Positions 23,101 to 30,171 of a stretch of DNA of 30,522 bases are shown here, piece by piece (within the stretch, counting starts at the first letter, position 1; each line of letters starts with the position of its first letter). The notes beneath the pieces were generated by a model that was not told the origin of the DNA, did not search any database, and saw only the letters and a program-made list of their open reading frames with translations. The position numbers were made by a program, and so were the translations under genes. The stretch spans positions 1 through 30,522 of the forward strand of contig CAKTUU010000028.1 in the NCBI GenBank assembly GCA_934621505.1, given 5' to 3'. This stretch comes from an uncultured Clostridia bacterium. Its GTDB lineage: Bacteria > Bacillota > Clostridia > Christensenellales > Aristaeellaceae.

Positions 23101-24091
23101 GAACGATATTTTGGATATGTCCAAAATTGAAAGCGGTAAAATGACGCTGGTGGAATCCGCCTTTGACCTGAAGCAGCTTCTGGATCAGCTGCATGTGGTG
23201 CTGGACGCGAAATTTGAGGAAAAGCGGCAGCGGTTTATCACCCATGTTCAGCTGGAGCATTCGTACTTTATGGGGGACGCGCTGCGCATCAATCAGGTGC
23301 TGATCAACCTGCTGGGCAACGCCGGCAAATATTCCGGCCCTGATACGGATATTACCCTGACGGTGACGGAAGCCGCCCTGCCCAACCGTCAGGCGGATGT
23401 GTATTTTGCCGTGGAGGATCAAGGCATTGGCATTGACCCGGAGGACCAGGAGCGCATCTTCCAGAACTTTGAGCAGGTGGAACATACAGCCGCCCGTCAA
23501 CAGGGCACAGGACTGGGCCTTCCCATCAGCGACCGGCTGGTTCACCTGATGGGAAGCAGCATTTCGCTGTGCAGCCAGCCGGGAAAGGGCAGCCGTTTTT
23601 CCTTTACGCTGCGGCTCAGCCTGGCGGACGCGCCGTCCCAGACGCTGCCGCTGCCTGCCTTCCGGCAGAATTTTGCCGGGATTCATGTGATGGTGGCGGA
23701 GGATAACGCCCTGAATATGGAAATTTTGAGCGCGTTTTTGGAAGAAATGGGCTGTACGGTGGACTGCGTCCATAACGGCGCGCAGGCTGTGAAACGGTTC
23801 CGCCAGGCCCCGATTGGCGCCTATCAAATCATTTTTATGGATGTAATGATGCCCGTGATGACCGGCCTGGAAGCCACCCACGCCATTCGCCAGATGAAAC
23901 GGCCGGACAGCGGCAGCGTGGTTATTGTGGCCGTCAGCGCCAATGCCTTTGACGAGGATATCCAGCGCTCCCTGGCCAGCGGTATGAACGCGCACCTGTC
24001 CAAGCCGGTGGAGCCGGAGCAGCTGGCGCTGCTGATGTCCCGTATGCTTCCTCAAGGCAGTTATGAAACGGTGGAGCGAAAACGAACATGA
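20195..24091 (+). CDS. hybrid sensor histidine kinase: extracellular sensor, PAS, degenerate GGDEF, HisKA, HATPase, receiver
   Basis: A 1299-residue membrane kinase. A first helix at about 8-33, a large extracytoplasmic region to 370 that looks like a Cache-type sensor, and a second helix at about 375-396 are followed by a HAMP-like linker, a PAS-like domain, a GGDEF-like domain whose signature is GADQF at 655-659 (inactive), and a GAF-like region. The kinase core has His925 in MSHEIRTPMNG, an N-box (INLLGNAGKYSG) and the GTGLGLPIS G-box. The receiver has VAEDNALN and Asp1216 in FMDVMMPVMTG. A TTG at 20195 is preferred: AAGGAG lies 7 bases upstream, whereas the ATG at 20189 is only one base from it. 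Its partner is the binding protein; phosphate probably leaves through the Hpt protein at 24.6 kb. Confidence 0.88.
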   Translation: MSKHKKSITCLLLTPLLFMVVLQGLLPFCALLASGTRQTMEANEVDIDSNLVRNRTVMLENAMINQWSAIRKESASLNTALSSFLCRSGNTVKGFLYSQDLQNRYMQMVYPDLLQYVEMDQSCGVFLILANMGDISQPREYVGFFLRDSDPSAKTETNSDLLFERGDKTLARQSGITLDSSWSPRFSFQGAGQRAADDFFYTPYQMALQNKTADMSSLGYWSMPFVLEDHALDNHKMITYSIPLVCNGEVYGVLGTEISTSYLENSYFPLRELDTNQNVGYVLAVDLGDGQYLSLAGKGALYDAACRDNASFTLEKARQDGLYRVKDANIGAQKIYAVQSALTLYNRHVPYPNTRWVLCGFVTGESIFGLSNRLYGSIMAGGLVYIAGGVGLMLATARRVTRPFHRLMDSVRGGVEGLETFRPTGVSEVDELHDVVQTLTKNELSTKRQLNEEKERYRIAVQSSSDIFFTYNIDNRMLEIINSRHNDGLWTDEKHWEELLKRCVVPEDMSKVERLLAGKADTVREQIRMLLPGQTEPRWFEIRGKTVVDTQNESRRMIGFVRDIHQQRVKEMEQELKLLRDPVTRFYRLQPGMDKMDQLRQKQPEGVLAMMDFDRFRQVMQNYGLTFGDVVLQEFAAMLDEASRNVPDRVLIRAGADQFLAWLPNQTEQDCRGMIGGLQEKRSGLIRRDMLQLRAGLALAGREDATEDLVGRVQVANAAAAKARQSVVCWARLQPPLPTPKPFTPVVSQGYILQLGLVTMALNLFERSSSLEAALDMLAYLLGQRFGLENLLVTAFHEEYLVSSVEYQWRPLPGITDQTLLHCTREGERQLTRSAELHALQPAGDVLPMVPLLPPSQAGMVFSMSDNGRYTGSIFLAGISPDRLKNDDDANLLWRIGAIVQNRINREHHDKSAQAKADFLARMSHEIRTPMNGIIGMTDIALQEGQSDARRIDCLKKVQSSSHYLLRLLNDILDMSKIESGKMTLVESAFDLKQLLDQLHVVLDAKFEEKRQRFITHVQLEHSYFMGDALRINQVLINLLGNAGKYSGPDTDITLTVTEAALPNRQADVYFAVEDQGIGIDPEDQERIFQNFEQVEHTAARQQGTGLGLPISDRLVHLMGSSISLCSQPGKGSRFSFTLRLSLADAPSQTLPLPAFRQNFAGIHVMVAEDNALNMEILSAFLEEMGCTVDCVHNGAQAVKRFRQAPIGAYQIIFMDVMMPVMTGLEATHAIRQMKRPDSGSVVIVAVSANAFDEDIQRSLASGMNAHLSKPVEPEQLALLMSRMLPQGSYETVERKRT
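22157..22171 (+). other. degenerate GGDEF signature inside the hybrid kinase
   Basis: The codons give GADQF where an active diguanylate cyclase has GGDEF. The loss of the second Gly and of Glu should abolish cyclase activity; the domain may still bind nucleotide or serve as a linker. Confidence 0.7.
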
Positions 24092-24534
24092 ACCAGAATC
24101 GCAAAAGCCGGGCAATGAGCGCCATGATTCAGCAAATTTCCCATCTGGATCAGGCGCTGCCGGATTGGTTCAGGCGGCTGGAAGCCGCCCGGGCGGTGAT
24201 TGTGCGGGATATGGAAAAGGATTCCCTGCCGGCGGATGCCAAATGGTTTCATTGGCAGGGCATTCGCTCTATGATTGCATTCCCCATTGTGGCGCGCCAG
24301 CGGCTTTCAGATGGTGCGGGGCTTCCGGTATATTGACGGGCATATGCACCATGCCATCGGGGAAAGCGGCAGAACCTTCCAGCGGTTTACGGACGCCTGC
24401 CAAAGGACCACCGATGCAGCCTATGTGGATACCATCAATGCAGGGCCGCCGGAATGAACGAGCATTTGAGCAAGCCCTTGGACGATCAGCTGCTGATTCA
24501 AGCCATAGCCGCTTATTACAAACCGGCCCAATAA
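24088..24534 (+). pseudogene. decayed sensor gene: GAF start and receiver-domain end
   Basis: An ATG overlapping the kinase stop (ATGA) opens an 82-codon frame that follows the GAF pattern found in clostridial sensor kinases: LPDWFRRLEAARAVIVRDMEKDSLPAD, then WFHWQGIRSMIAFPIVARQRL, ending at a stop near 24336. In another frame, 24451-24534 encodes AGMNEHLSKPLDDQLLIQ, the last helix-strand of a receiver domain. The sequence between is far too short to hold a kinase core. The simplest reading is a second hybrid kinase of the same operon that lost its middle by deletion and then shifted frame. The short GAF frame might still be translated. Confidence 0.65.
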
Positions 24535-24577
24535 AAAACCTCCGGTGCGAACAAACGCGTTTCGCACCGGAGGTTTT
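24535..24577. terminator. strong bidirectional terminator between the kinase operon and the Hpt gene
   Basis: A perfect 17-base stem (24535-24551 with 24561-24577), with an AAAACCTCC arm base, gives T-runs on both strands and a 9-base loop. Confidence 0.93.
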
Positions 24578-24581
24578 GCTG

Positions 24582-24932
24582 TCAGGAGTCCAGCTGGTCA
24601 AGGGCCGCAAGCAGGGCCGCCTGTTCGTTGGCGACCGCCGTATACAGCGGTTCGTCCGTCAGGGGCCGGTTGCCGCGCAGCGCCTCGGTCAGAGCCATGG
24701 CGCTGGCAAATAACCGGGTAAAGCCCAGGTTCAGCGCAATGCCCTTCAGCGTATGGGCCGCGCGGAAAGCCGTTTCCCAATCACCGGCCGCGTGGGCGGC
24801 GCGCAGATCCTCAAACGTGCCGTCCTGCCGGTATTTGAGTACGAACTTGCGCACCATCGCTTCATTGTAAAGACGGTCGACCGTTTTTTGATAATCGCCG
24901 CCAATCTGTTCATAAAAAGCCGCCAGAGTCAT
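24582..24932 (-). CDS. free-standing Hpt phosphotransfer protein
   Basis: A 116-residue all-helical protein. The phospho-acceptor His60 is in AAHTLKGIALNLGF, the standard Hpt motif with Lys63 and Gly64. It has no other domain, so it is a shuttle that carries phosphate from the receiver of a hybrid kinase to a second receiver. The hybrid kinase on one side and the REC-containing cyclic-di-GMP regulator on the other are the natural partners. A GAGGGAT site precedes the ATG, and the gene has its own promoter. Confidence 0.9.
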   Translation of the reverse strand: MTLAAFYEQIGGDYQKTVDRLYNEAMVRKFVLKYRQDGTFEDLRAAHAAGDWETAFRAAHTLKGIALNLGFTRLFASAMALTEALRGNRPLTDEPLYTAVANEQAALLAALDQLDS

Positions 24933-24974
24933 ACCGTGTATCCCTCAATCCTTGGTTAATCATAAATCAGACAT

Positions 24975-25003
24975 ATTATAGCAGAAAGCACGAAAAAAGT
25001 AAA
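24975..25003 (-). promoter_or_regulatory. sigma-A promoter of the Hpt gene
   Basis: On the minus strand TTTACT (complement of 24998-25003) and a consensus TATAAT (complement of 24975-24980) are separated by 17 bases. Confidence 0.7.
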
Positions 25004-25095
25004 AGGGTCTGTGGACTTTTTACACCAGTAGTGGTAAGATGAGTTGTCATAACAAATACGCCGCCAAAAGATTGGTGGGCGGGAGGAACGATTGG

Positions 25096-27042
25096 ATGTT
25101 AACCATGCAGCAGCTTCAGGCGGAGCTGGAGGCCTGCCAGCAGCTTTTTACCCTGGCCCGTCTGCTGGACGAGGACGCTGTCCGCCAGATGAAAATTGGC
25201 CGTCAGCTGGGAGAAAAGGACCCCTGTCCCATGAAGAATCAGCCCTGGAGACGGCGCCCTTGCGAAAGGTGCGCCGTATGTCAGGCTTTGGAGGAAAAAA
25301 CCCAAAAGACCCGCCTGGGATTTGACGATTCCCGGGTGTACCAGATAACGGCCAAATACCTGGAGGTGGACGGCAGGCCCTATGTGCTGGAACTGGTGCA
25401 GCTGCTGGATGACGAGTCCCTGATCAATCCGGAGGACAGCGAAAAGCTGGCCAACAAGCTGCTGCCCTATCGGGATAAGCTGTACCTGGACCCGGTGACC
25501 AACCGCGCCTTCAACCGCCGCTATTACGAGGATGTTTTGAAGGACACCGTGATAGAGGCGGGCGTTGCCGTGGTGGATTTGGACGACTTTAAGCTGTATA
25601 ACGATATTTTTGGGCATCGGGCGGGGGACCTGGCCCTGGAAACCTTTGCCCAGATTGTGCAAAGGAACATTCGCAAATCCGACATGCTCATTCGCTATGG
25701 CGGCGATGAGTTTGTCATCGTCATGCCCAACGTGCCCGAGATCGTGTTTCAAAAAAAGCTGCAAATCATTTGCAGCCAGGTGCATGACGCGCTGATTCCC
25801 GAATTTCCCAATATGCAGATTTCCGTATCCATCGGCGGCGTTATCGCCCGGGGCGAAAGCGGCGGCAGGGCCATGGAGCGGGCCGACCGGCTGATGTACC
25901 GCGCCAAAAACCATAAGAATATCGTTGTCATGGAGCAGGAAACCGAACAGCAGGAGGAAGTGCCCAGGCAAAAGGTGCTGATTGTGGACGACGCGGAGCT
26001 GAACAGGGCCATCCTGGCCGAAATTTTGGGCGGCGATTATGAAATTCTGGAGGCGGAAAACGGCCGGGAATGCATGCGCCTTTTGCAAAAGTACAAAACG
26101 GGCATCAGCGTGATTCTGCTGGACATTGTGATGAATGAGATGGACGGCTTTGGGGTGCTTTCCGAAATGGCCAGCCAGGAGTATCTGGAGGATATTCCCG
26201 TCATCATGATTTCCAGCGCGGATACGGACGACATCATCCGCCGGGCGTATGAGATGGGAGCAACGGACTATATCAGCCGTCCCTTTGACGCTAAAATTGT
26301 GTACCGGCGGGTGGTGAACACCATTAACCTGTACGCCAAGCAGCGCCGGCTGATTTCGCTGATTACCGACCAGATTGTGGAAAAAGAAAAGAACGACAAT
26401 ATGATGATCAGCATTTTGAGCCATATTGTGGAGTTCCGCAACGGTGAAAGCGGCCTGCATGTGCTGCATATGCGGCAGCTGACGGAGGTAATTTTGTCCG
26501 AGCTGGTGCGGCAGACGGACCAGTATCATCTGGACGCGGCCCAGCGGGATAGGATCGTAACCGCGTCCGCCCTGCACGATATCGGCAAAATCGCCATTTC
26601 CGAGGAAATTTTAAACAAGCCGGGCAAGCTGACCGCGGAAGAAATGGAAATGATGAAAAACCATACCGTTATTGGCGCGGAGCTGCTGGACCGGATGGAA
26701 AATTACCGGGACGAGCCGCTGGTGCGAACGGCCCACGATATTTGCCGCTGGCATCACGAGCGCTACGACGGCCGGGGCTATCCGGACGGGCTGAAGGGCG
26801 ACCAGATTCCCATTTCCGCGCAGATTGTGGCTCTGGCGGATGTATACGACGCGCTGGTCAGCAAACGGGTGTATAAAAAATCCTTTGGTCATGCTCAGGC
26901 GGTGCAGATGATTCTGAACGGGGAATGCGGCTGTTTTAATCCTTTGCTGCTCAGCTGTCTGCAAGCCATTGCGGACCGGCTGCCGGATTTAAAATATGGC
27001 CCCAGCGGGGAACGGGTGATTACCATTGGTACGGGAACCTGA
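25096..27042 (+). CDS. response regulator with PAS-like, GGDEF, REC and HD-GYP domains (cyclic-di-GMP synthesis and breakdown)
   Basis: A 648-residue cytoplasmic regulator. An N-terminal PAS-like domain carries a Cys cluster (CP, then PCERCAVC near 56-63). The GGDEF domain is intact, with RYGGDEF (signature at 202-206) and an RKSD product-inhibition site five residues before it. A receiver with VDDAELN and Asp343 in LLDIVMNEMDGF follows. The C-terminal HD-GYP phosphodiesterase has HD at 494-495 (HDIGK), HHERYDGRGYP and the ADVYDAL motif. It can therefore both make and destroy cyclic-di-GMP, with the receiver between the two as a likely switch. The start at 25096 has GGGAGG nine bases upstream; the longer reading from 25039 lacks a site. 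Its phosphate may come from the hybrid kinase through the Hpt protein. Confidence 0.92.
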   Translation: MLTMQQLQAELEACQQLFTLARLLDEDAVRQMKIGRQLGEKDPCPMKNQPWRRRPCERCAVCQALEEKTQKTRLGFDDSRVYQITAKYLEVDGRPYVLELVQLLDDESLINPEDSEKLANKLLPYRDKLYLDPVTNRAFNRRYYEDVLKDTVIEAGVAVVDLDDFKLYNDIFGHRAGDLALETFAQIVQRNIRKSDMLIRYGGDEFVIVMPNVPEIVFQKKLQIICSQVHDALIPEFPNMQISVSIGGVIARGESGGRAMERADRLMYRAKNHKNIVVMEQETEQQEEVPRQKVLIVDDAELNRAILAEILGGDYEILEAENGRECMRLLQKYKTGISVILLDIVMNEMDGFGVLSEMASQEYLEDIPVIMISSADTDDIIRRAYEMGATDYISRPFDAKIVYRRVVNTINLYAKQRRLISLITDQIVEKEKNDNMMISILSHIVEFRNGESGLHVLHMRQLTEVILSELVRQTDQYHLDAAQRDRIVTASALHDIGKIAISEEILNKPGKLTAEEMEMMKNHTVIGAELLDRMENYRDEPLVRTAHDICRWHHERYDGRGYPDGLKGDQIPISAQIVALADVYDALVSKRVYKKSFGHAQAVQMILNGECGCFNPLLLSCLQAIADRLPDLKYGPSGERVITIGTGT

Positions 27043-27043
27043 A

Positions 27044-27090
27044 AACAAGGCTCCTTTTCCACGTTGATGTGGAAAAAGGAGCTTTGTTTT
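27044..27090. terminator. bidirectional terminator
   Basis: Arms at 27044-27062 and 27069-27088 pair over nearly 19 bases with one bulge and one mismatch; T-runs occur on both sides. It closes both the regulator gene and the converging polysaccharide locus. Confidence 0.85.
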
Positions 27091-27091
27091 G

Positions 27092-27904
27092 TCAGCACCG
27101 GTTATTCAGACTGGACAGCAGAATCACCGCCCGGTTGCAGCGCAGCTTCAGCAAAGCCAGCTTGATTCGGTCATTGCGGCTGCATACCCGGGCCAGAGGC
27201 TGGCGGCCAACGGCCTGTTTCACGCCCGCGTGCTTCAGCGCCTTACGCAGCCACGCGACCCGCTGGCGAAAGGCAAGCGGGCTCATGCACACATTTTTGA
27301 TGCCCAGCTGCAGGTCCAGCACGCGGCGGTTTTCCACAGCCCCCCTGTGGGCGGGGGAATCCTGCAGGCCCCATTCCCGCACGGTTTCGGCAATGGCGTC
27401 GGACAGGTAAAAGTTGTCCTCCAGCCGCTCCGCCTGAAAGATATGGGAAGCGGAATCGGAAAGGTTGCAGCGGTAGTGATAATACGGCTTGTCCACCCCC
27501 AGCAGGCACTCGGGGGAGCGCCGGTAAAAATCCACCAGAAACAAAGCGTCCTCGCCGATTTGATGCCGGGTAAAGCGGCAGTGATTTTTTTCAATCAGGC
27601 TGCGGCGATACAGCTGGCGGGTCACAAAAAAGTGAGTGGCGAATTGGGGAAACAGCCGTTTGCACGGCTCCTGACGGCAGCTTTCCATCAGGGGGCCTTC
27701 GCCAATCAGCGCCAGACTGCTTTGAGTCTGGATGGCCTGCAATCGTGCAAAGATTTGCAGCATGCGCCGGTGATTTTTCTGGGGCATAAACCGGGCCACG
27801 GAGCCGATCACCAGCCGGTCCTGCAAACCGTATTGCGCCCGCAGCGCCGCCTCGTCGCCATAGCGTTTGTACCAGAAAACCGGCAGACCGATGTACAGCA
27901 GCCT
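27092..27904 (-). pseudogene. in-frame chimera of a GT4 and a GT2 glycosyltransferase fragment
   Basis: On the minus strand an open frame of at least 244 codons joins two unrelated pieces. The first matches the C-terminal nucleotide-sugar-binding part of GT4 enzymes (LRAQYGL, VIGSVARFMPQKNHRRML, SLALIGEGPL). After GEGPL, near 27660-27690, it turns into the C-terminal half of a GT2 enzyme (FVTRQLYRRSLIEKN, IGEDALFLVDFYRR). The GT4 acceptor domain and the GT2 catalytic half with DXD are missing. The frame continues upstream through YKRYGDEAA to about 27905, without a convincing start or ribosome site. It should be non-functional and arose by deletion. The last 60 residues are basic. Confidence 0.7.
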
Positions 27905-28873
27905 GCCCCAGATAGGTGGGGGACAGGGTATAGTAGGACCGGGTCAGCTGCCAGATGTATTCCCGGCCCATGGTATTGATGCCCAGCCGGTTTAGCAGCG
28001 CCGCCAGCTGGCCGGTGTAAACCACGTACAGATAGAACAAAAACCAGACAATTCCCGTGGCAATGGCCGCCCTGCCCGGATGGGATGGCTTGCGAACCAG
28101 CCATACATACAGCAAAGATACCGCCAGAGCGGGCAGCATGATACGCTTCATGCCTGATAGAAAAAACAGCATGGACAGGCAGATCAAAACCCTGTTGCGG
28201 CGGCGCTGGCGAGGGGTACGCCGGTCCGCGTAAAAGACGTAATACACAATAAACAGGGCGTATAAAAAGGTAATTTCGTGAATTTCCAGCTGGGGGCGGC
28301 GTAGCCATAGGTGTTGCCGCCCAGAGAAAGCAGGTTGTCCAGCAGCGATTTCAGGCCTGGACCCACGCCAAAGGCGGGAACCTCCATCAGCATAATCAGG
28401 GCGTTTGCGGCGCAGATGCCGCACACAAATACGTCGATGGCCCGCCTGCCATACAGATAGGCGGCGCTGAGGGCCACCAAAGTGGCCACCAGCTGAAACA
28501 GCAGCTTTTGCGCGCCGCGGCTGATGGAGGAAAGCTCAGTAAAGCGGTAGAGCCAAATCTACAGGGAAATCATCAGCAGCCCCAGCAGATACGCCAGATA
28601 GACGCGAGCCGGCGGGCGCAGGCTTTGCAGCCGCCCGGTATCGGCCCGCAGTAGCAGGCAAAGCAGCGCCAGAACCACAACCCCCAGGGTAATGGCCTTG
28701 GGCAGCGCGCCAAAGGTGCTGTTAAAGGCCTTGCGTTCGCCCAGACCCGCCAGAGTAAACAGCAAAAGCCCCGCGGCCTCCAGCCAGCGGGATGGCCGGC
28801 CGTTTGCCTGAGCGTCCCTGTGCCCATAATCCTGCTTTTGAAGAATGCTTGAAAGCTCACGCAAAGGAGCCAT
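27905..28873 (-). pseudogene. broken O-antigen ligase/polymerase-like membrane protein
   Basis: A multi-helix membrane protein of the Wzy/O-antigen ligase type, broken at least three times. The first 104 codons (start 28873, site AAAGGGG) end at an in-frame TAG at 28559; the same frame continues past it with helices such as LLFQLVATLVALSAAYLYG. Near 28290, at a run of five G on the plus strand, the coding sense moves to another frame (EIHEITFLYALFIVYYVFYADRR, LICLSMLFFLSGMKRIMLPALAV). It then runs to YYTLSPTYLGQ near 27907, where a junction to the GT4 fragment cuts off the C-terminus. It would have polymerised or ligated polysaccharide repeat units at the membrane. Confidence 0.7.
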
Positions 28874-28896
28874 TCTCCCCTTTCTGCACTAAGCGA

Positions 28897-30090
28897 TCAG
28901 TTGATACAGCTTTCCCTGCACCTGCCAAAGCCCGTAATCCACCGTTTCCAGCGCCCGGCGGCCCAGCGTGGCGGCAAGGGCAGGCGGTCCGATGAGGGCC
29001 GGTTTTGCCGGTATAGGCGGACGCAGTGGGCAAACAGGGCCCGTTTTTGATCCTCCGGCCAGGAGGCTACGCACACATAGCAAAAATTGCACAGCTGCAA
29101 AATCAGGTTGCAGGCAAACAGAGCGTCCCGGGGCAGGGACAGCTGGTCGTAGCGGACGGTCATGTCCTGAGCGATCCAGTAAGCCTGCGCCGCCCGAGCA
29201 TCGCCTTGGGAAGTGGCCGTTATCCCGCCGGGCGTTCTGCGCCAGCCGTATACCACCTGGGGAATGCTCAAAATGCGCTGCGCCGACGGGAAAACCAGAA
29301 AATGGATGATTGCGTCCTCAAAGCAGGTATAGTTGGCCGGGAAACGAATCTGCTGAAAAAGCGAACGGCGGTACAGCTTGGCCCAGGGGGTTCCCGGCAG
29401 GTCCAGAGCGGACAGGCGGCGCCTGTCCCGGTACTCCATGGCGGGATAAGCCTGGGTAAGCCCGGGCTGGCCCTGAAGGTCCAGATACCGCCAGCCGCCC
29501 TGCACCACATCCGCATGGTGTGCTTCCGCCGCGTCTACCAGCGCTTGCAGCGCGCCGGGCAGCAGCACGTCGTCAGCGTCCACAAACAGGATGTATTTGC
29601 CGGTGGCCCGCAGCAAACCGGCGTTGCGGGCCCGTGCCGCGCTGCCGTCGTCCGTCAGGGTAAAAAATTCGTAGTTTTCCCGGCGATAGACGCTTAAAAT
29701 CCGGGGCGTTTCATCGGTGGAGCCGTCGTCCACGGCGATGATCTGCACCTTGAAGTCCACCTGCTGGGCAAATACGCTGTCCAGACAGGGACGCAGGTAG
29801 GGGGCGCAGTTATAGGCGGGAAGGATGACGGACGCCATTACGTCGGTTGGCTCGGGCAGGGGCGGAGCGGACCAGTCGCTGGCCGGAGCGGGGAAAAGAG
29901 GCGCTTGTAGGGCCTGATCCAGCTCCTGCCGGTTCAAGCGCTGCCGCCGCACAGCACCCAGGCCCGCCGCGGCCGCGGCAACAGCCCAGGCCAGCGGCGG
30001 ACAATGGGTTTTGGACAGCATCCATTGGTAGGCCCGTTGGTTTTTCAGCAATACATAAAATGTCCAGTTTTTTCTTCCTAAAGTCACCAT
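28897..30090 (-). CDS. GT2-family glycosyltransferase, probably frameshifted near its end
   Basis: A family 2 glycosyltransferase for cell-surface polysaccharide. Counting from the ATG at 30090, the catalytic domain starts at about 86 with ASVILPAYNCAPYLRPCLDSV, DDGS is at 121-124, the DXD-type DADD at 171-174 and the acidic FED follows later. The first 85 residues are a basic/alanine-rich extension. The start is uncertain, since no good ribosome site is seen; frames are open up to 30183. The last 30 codons look out of frame: another frame ending at 28889 gives a more natural tail (LAATLGRRALETVDYGLWQVQGKLYQLIA) with ordinary codon use, so a one-base shift near 28990 is likely. It is the first gene of the locus. 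Confidence 0.72.
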   Translation of the reverse strand: MVTLGRKNWTFYVLLKNQRAYQWMLSKTHCPPLAWAVAAAAAGLGAVRRQRLNRQELDQALQAPLFPAPASDWSAPPLPEPTDVMASVILPAYNCAPYLRPCLDSVFAQQVDFKVQIIAVDDGSTDETPRILSVYRRENYEFFTLTDDGSAARARNAGLLRATGKYILFVDADDVLLPGALQALVDAAEAHHADVVQGGWRYLDLQGQPGLTQAYPAMEYRDRRRLSALDLPGTPWAKLYRRSLFQQIRFPANYTCFEDAIIHFLVFPSAQRILSIPQVVYGWRRTPGGITATSQGDARAAQAYWIAQDMTVRYDQLSLPRDALFACNLILQLCNFCYVCVASWPEDQKRALFAHCVRLYRQNRPSSDRLPLPPRWAAGRWKRWITGFGRCRESCIN

Positions 30091-30139
30091 AAAGCTGATG
30101 AAAAAACATTTTTTTGATGTAATGAACCCAAAATGGGCA

Positions 30140-30171
30140 AAAAAATTCCTCATTTGCATGAGGAATTTTTT
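30140..30171. terminator. perfect 14-base hairpin before the polysaccharide locus
   Basis: Bases 30140-30153 pair perfectly with 30158-30171 around a TTGC loop, with A/T runs at both ends, so it looks like a terminator in either direction. It lies in the leader of the GT2 gene and could end an upstream transcript or act as an attenuator. Confidence 0.7.

Noticed and set aside
24063..24713. 216-codon plus-strand frame across the kinase end and the terminator
   Set aside because: It runs through the strong hairpin at 24535-24577 and into the antisense of the Hpt gene; no domain is seen in this frame.
27092..28873. Sequencing error as the only cause of the broken polysaccharide genes
   Set aside because: Single-base errors could explain the frameshifts, but not the loss of whole domains and the in-frame GT4-GT2 join; decay is the better reading, though individual shifts remain unverified.
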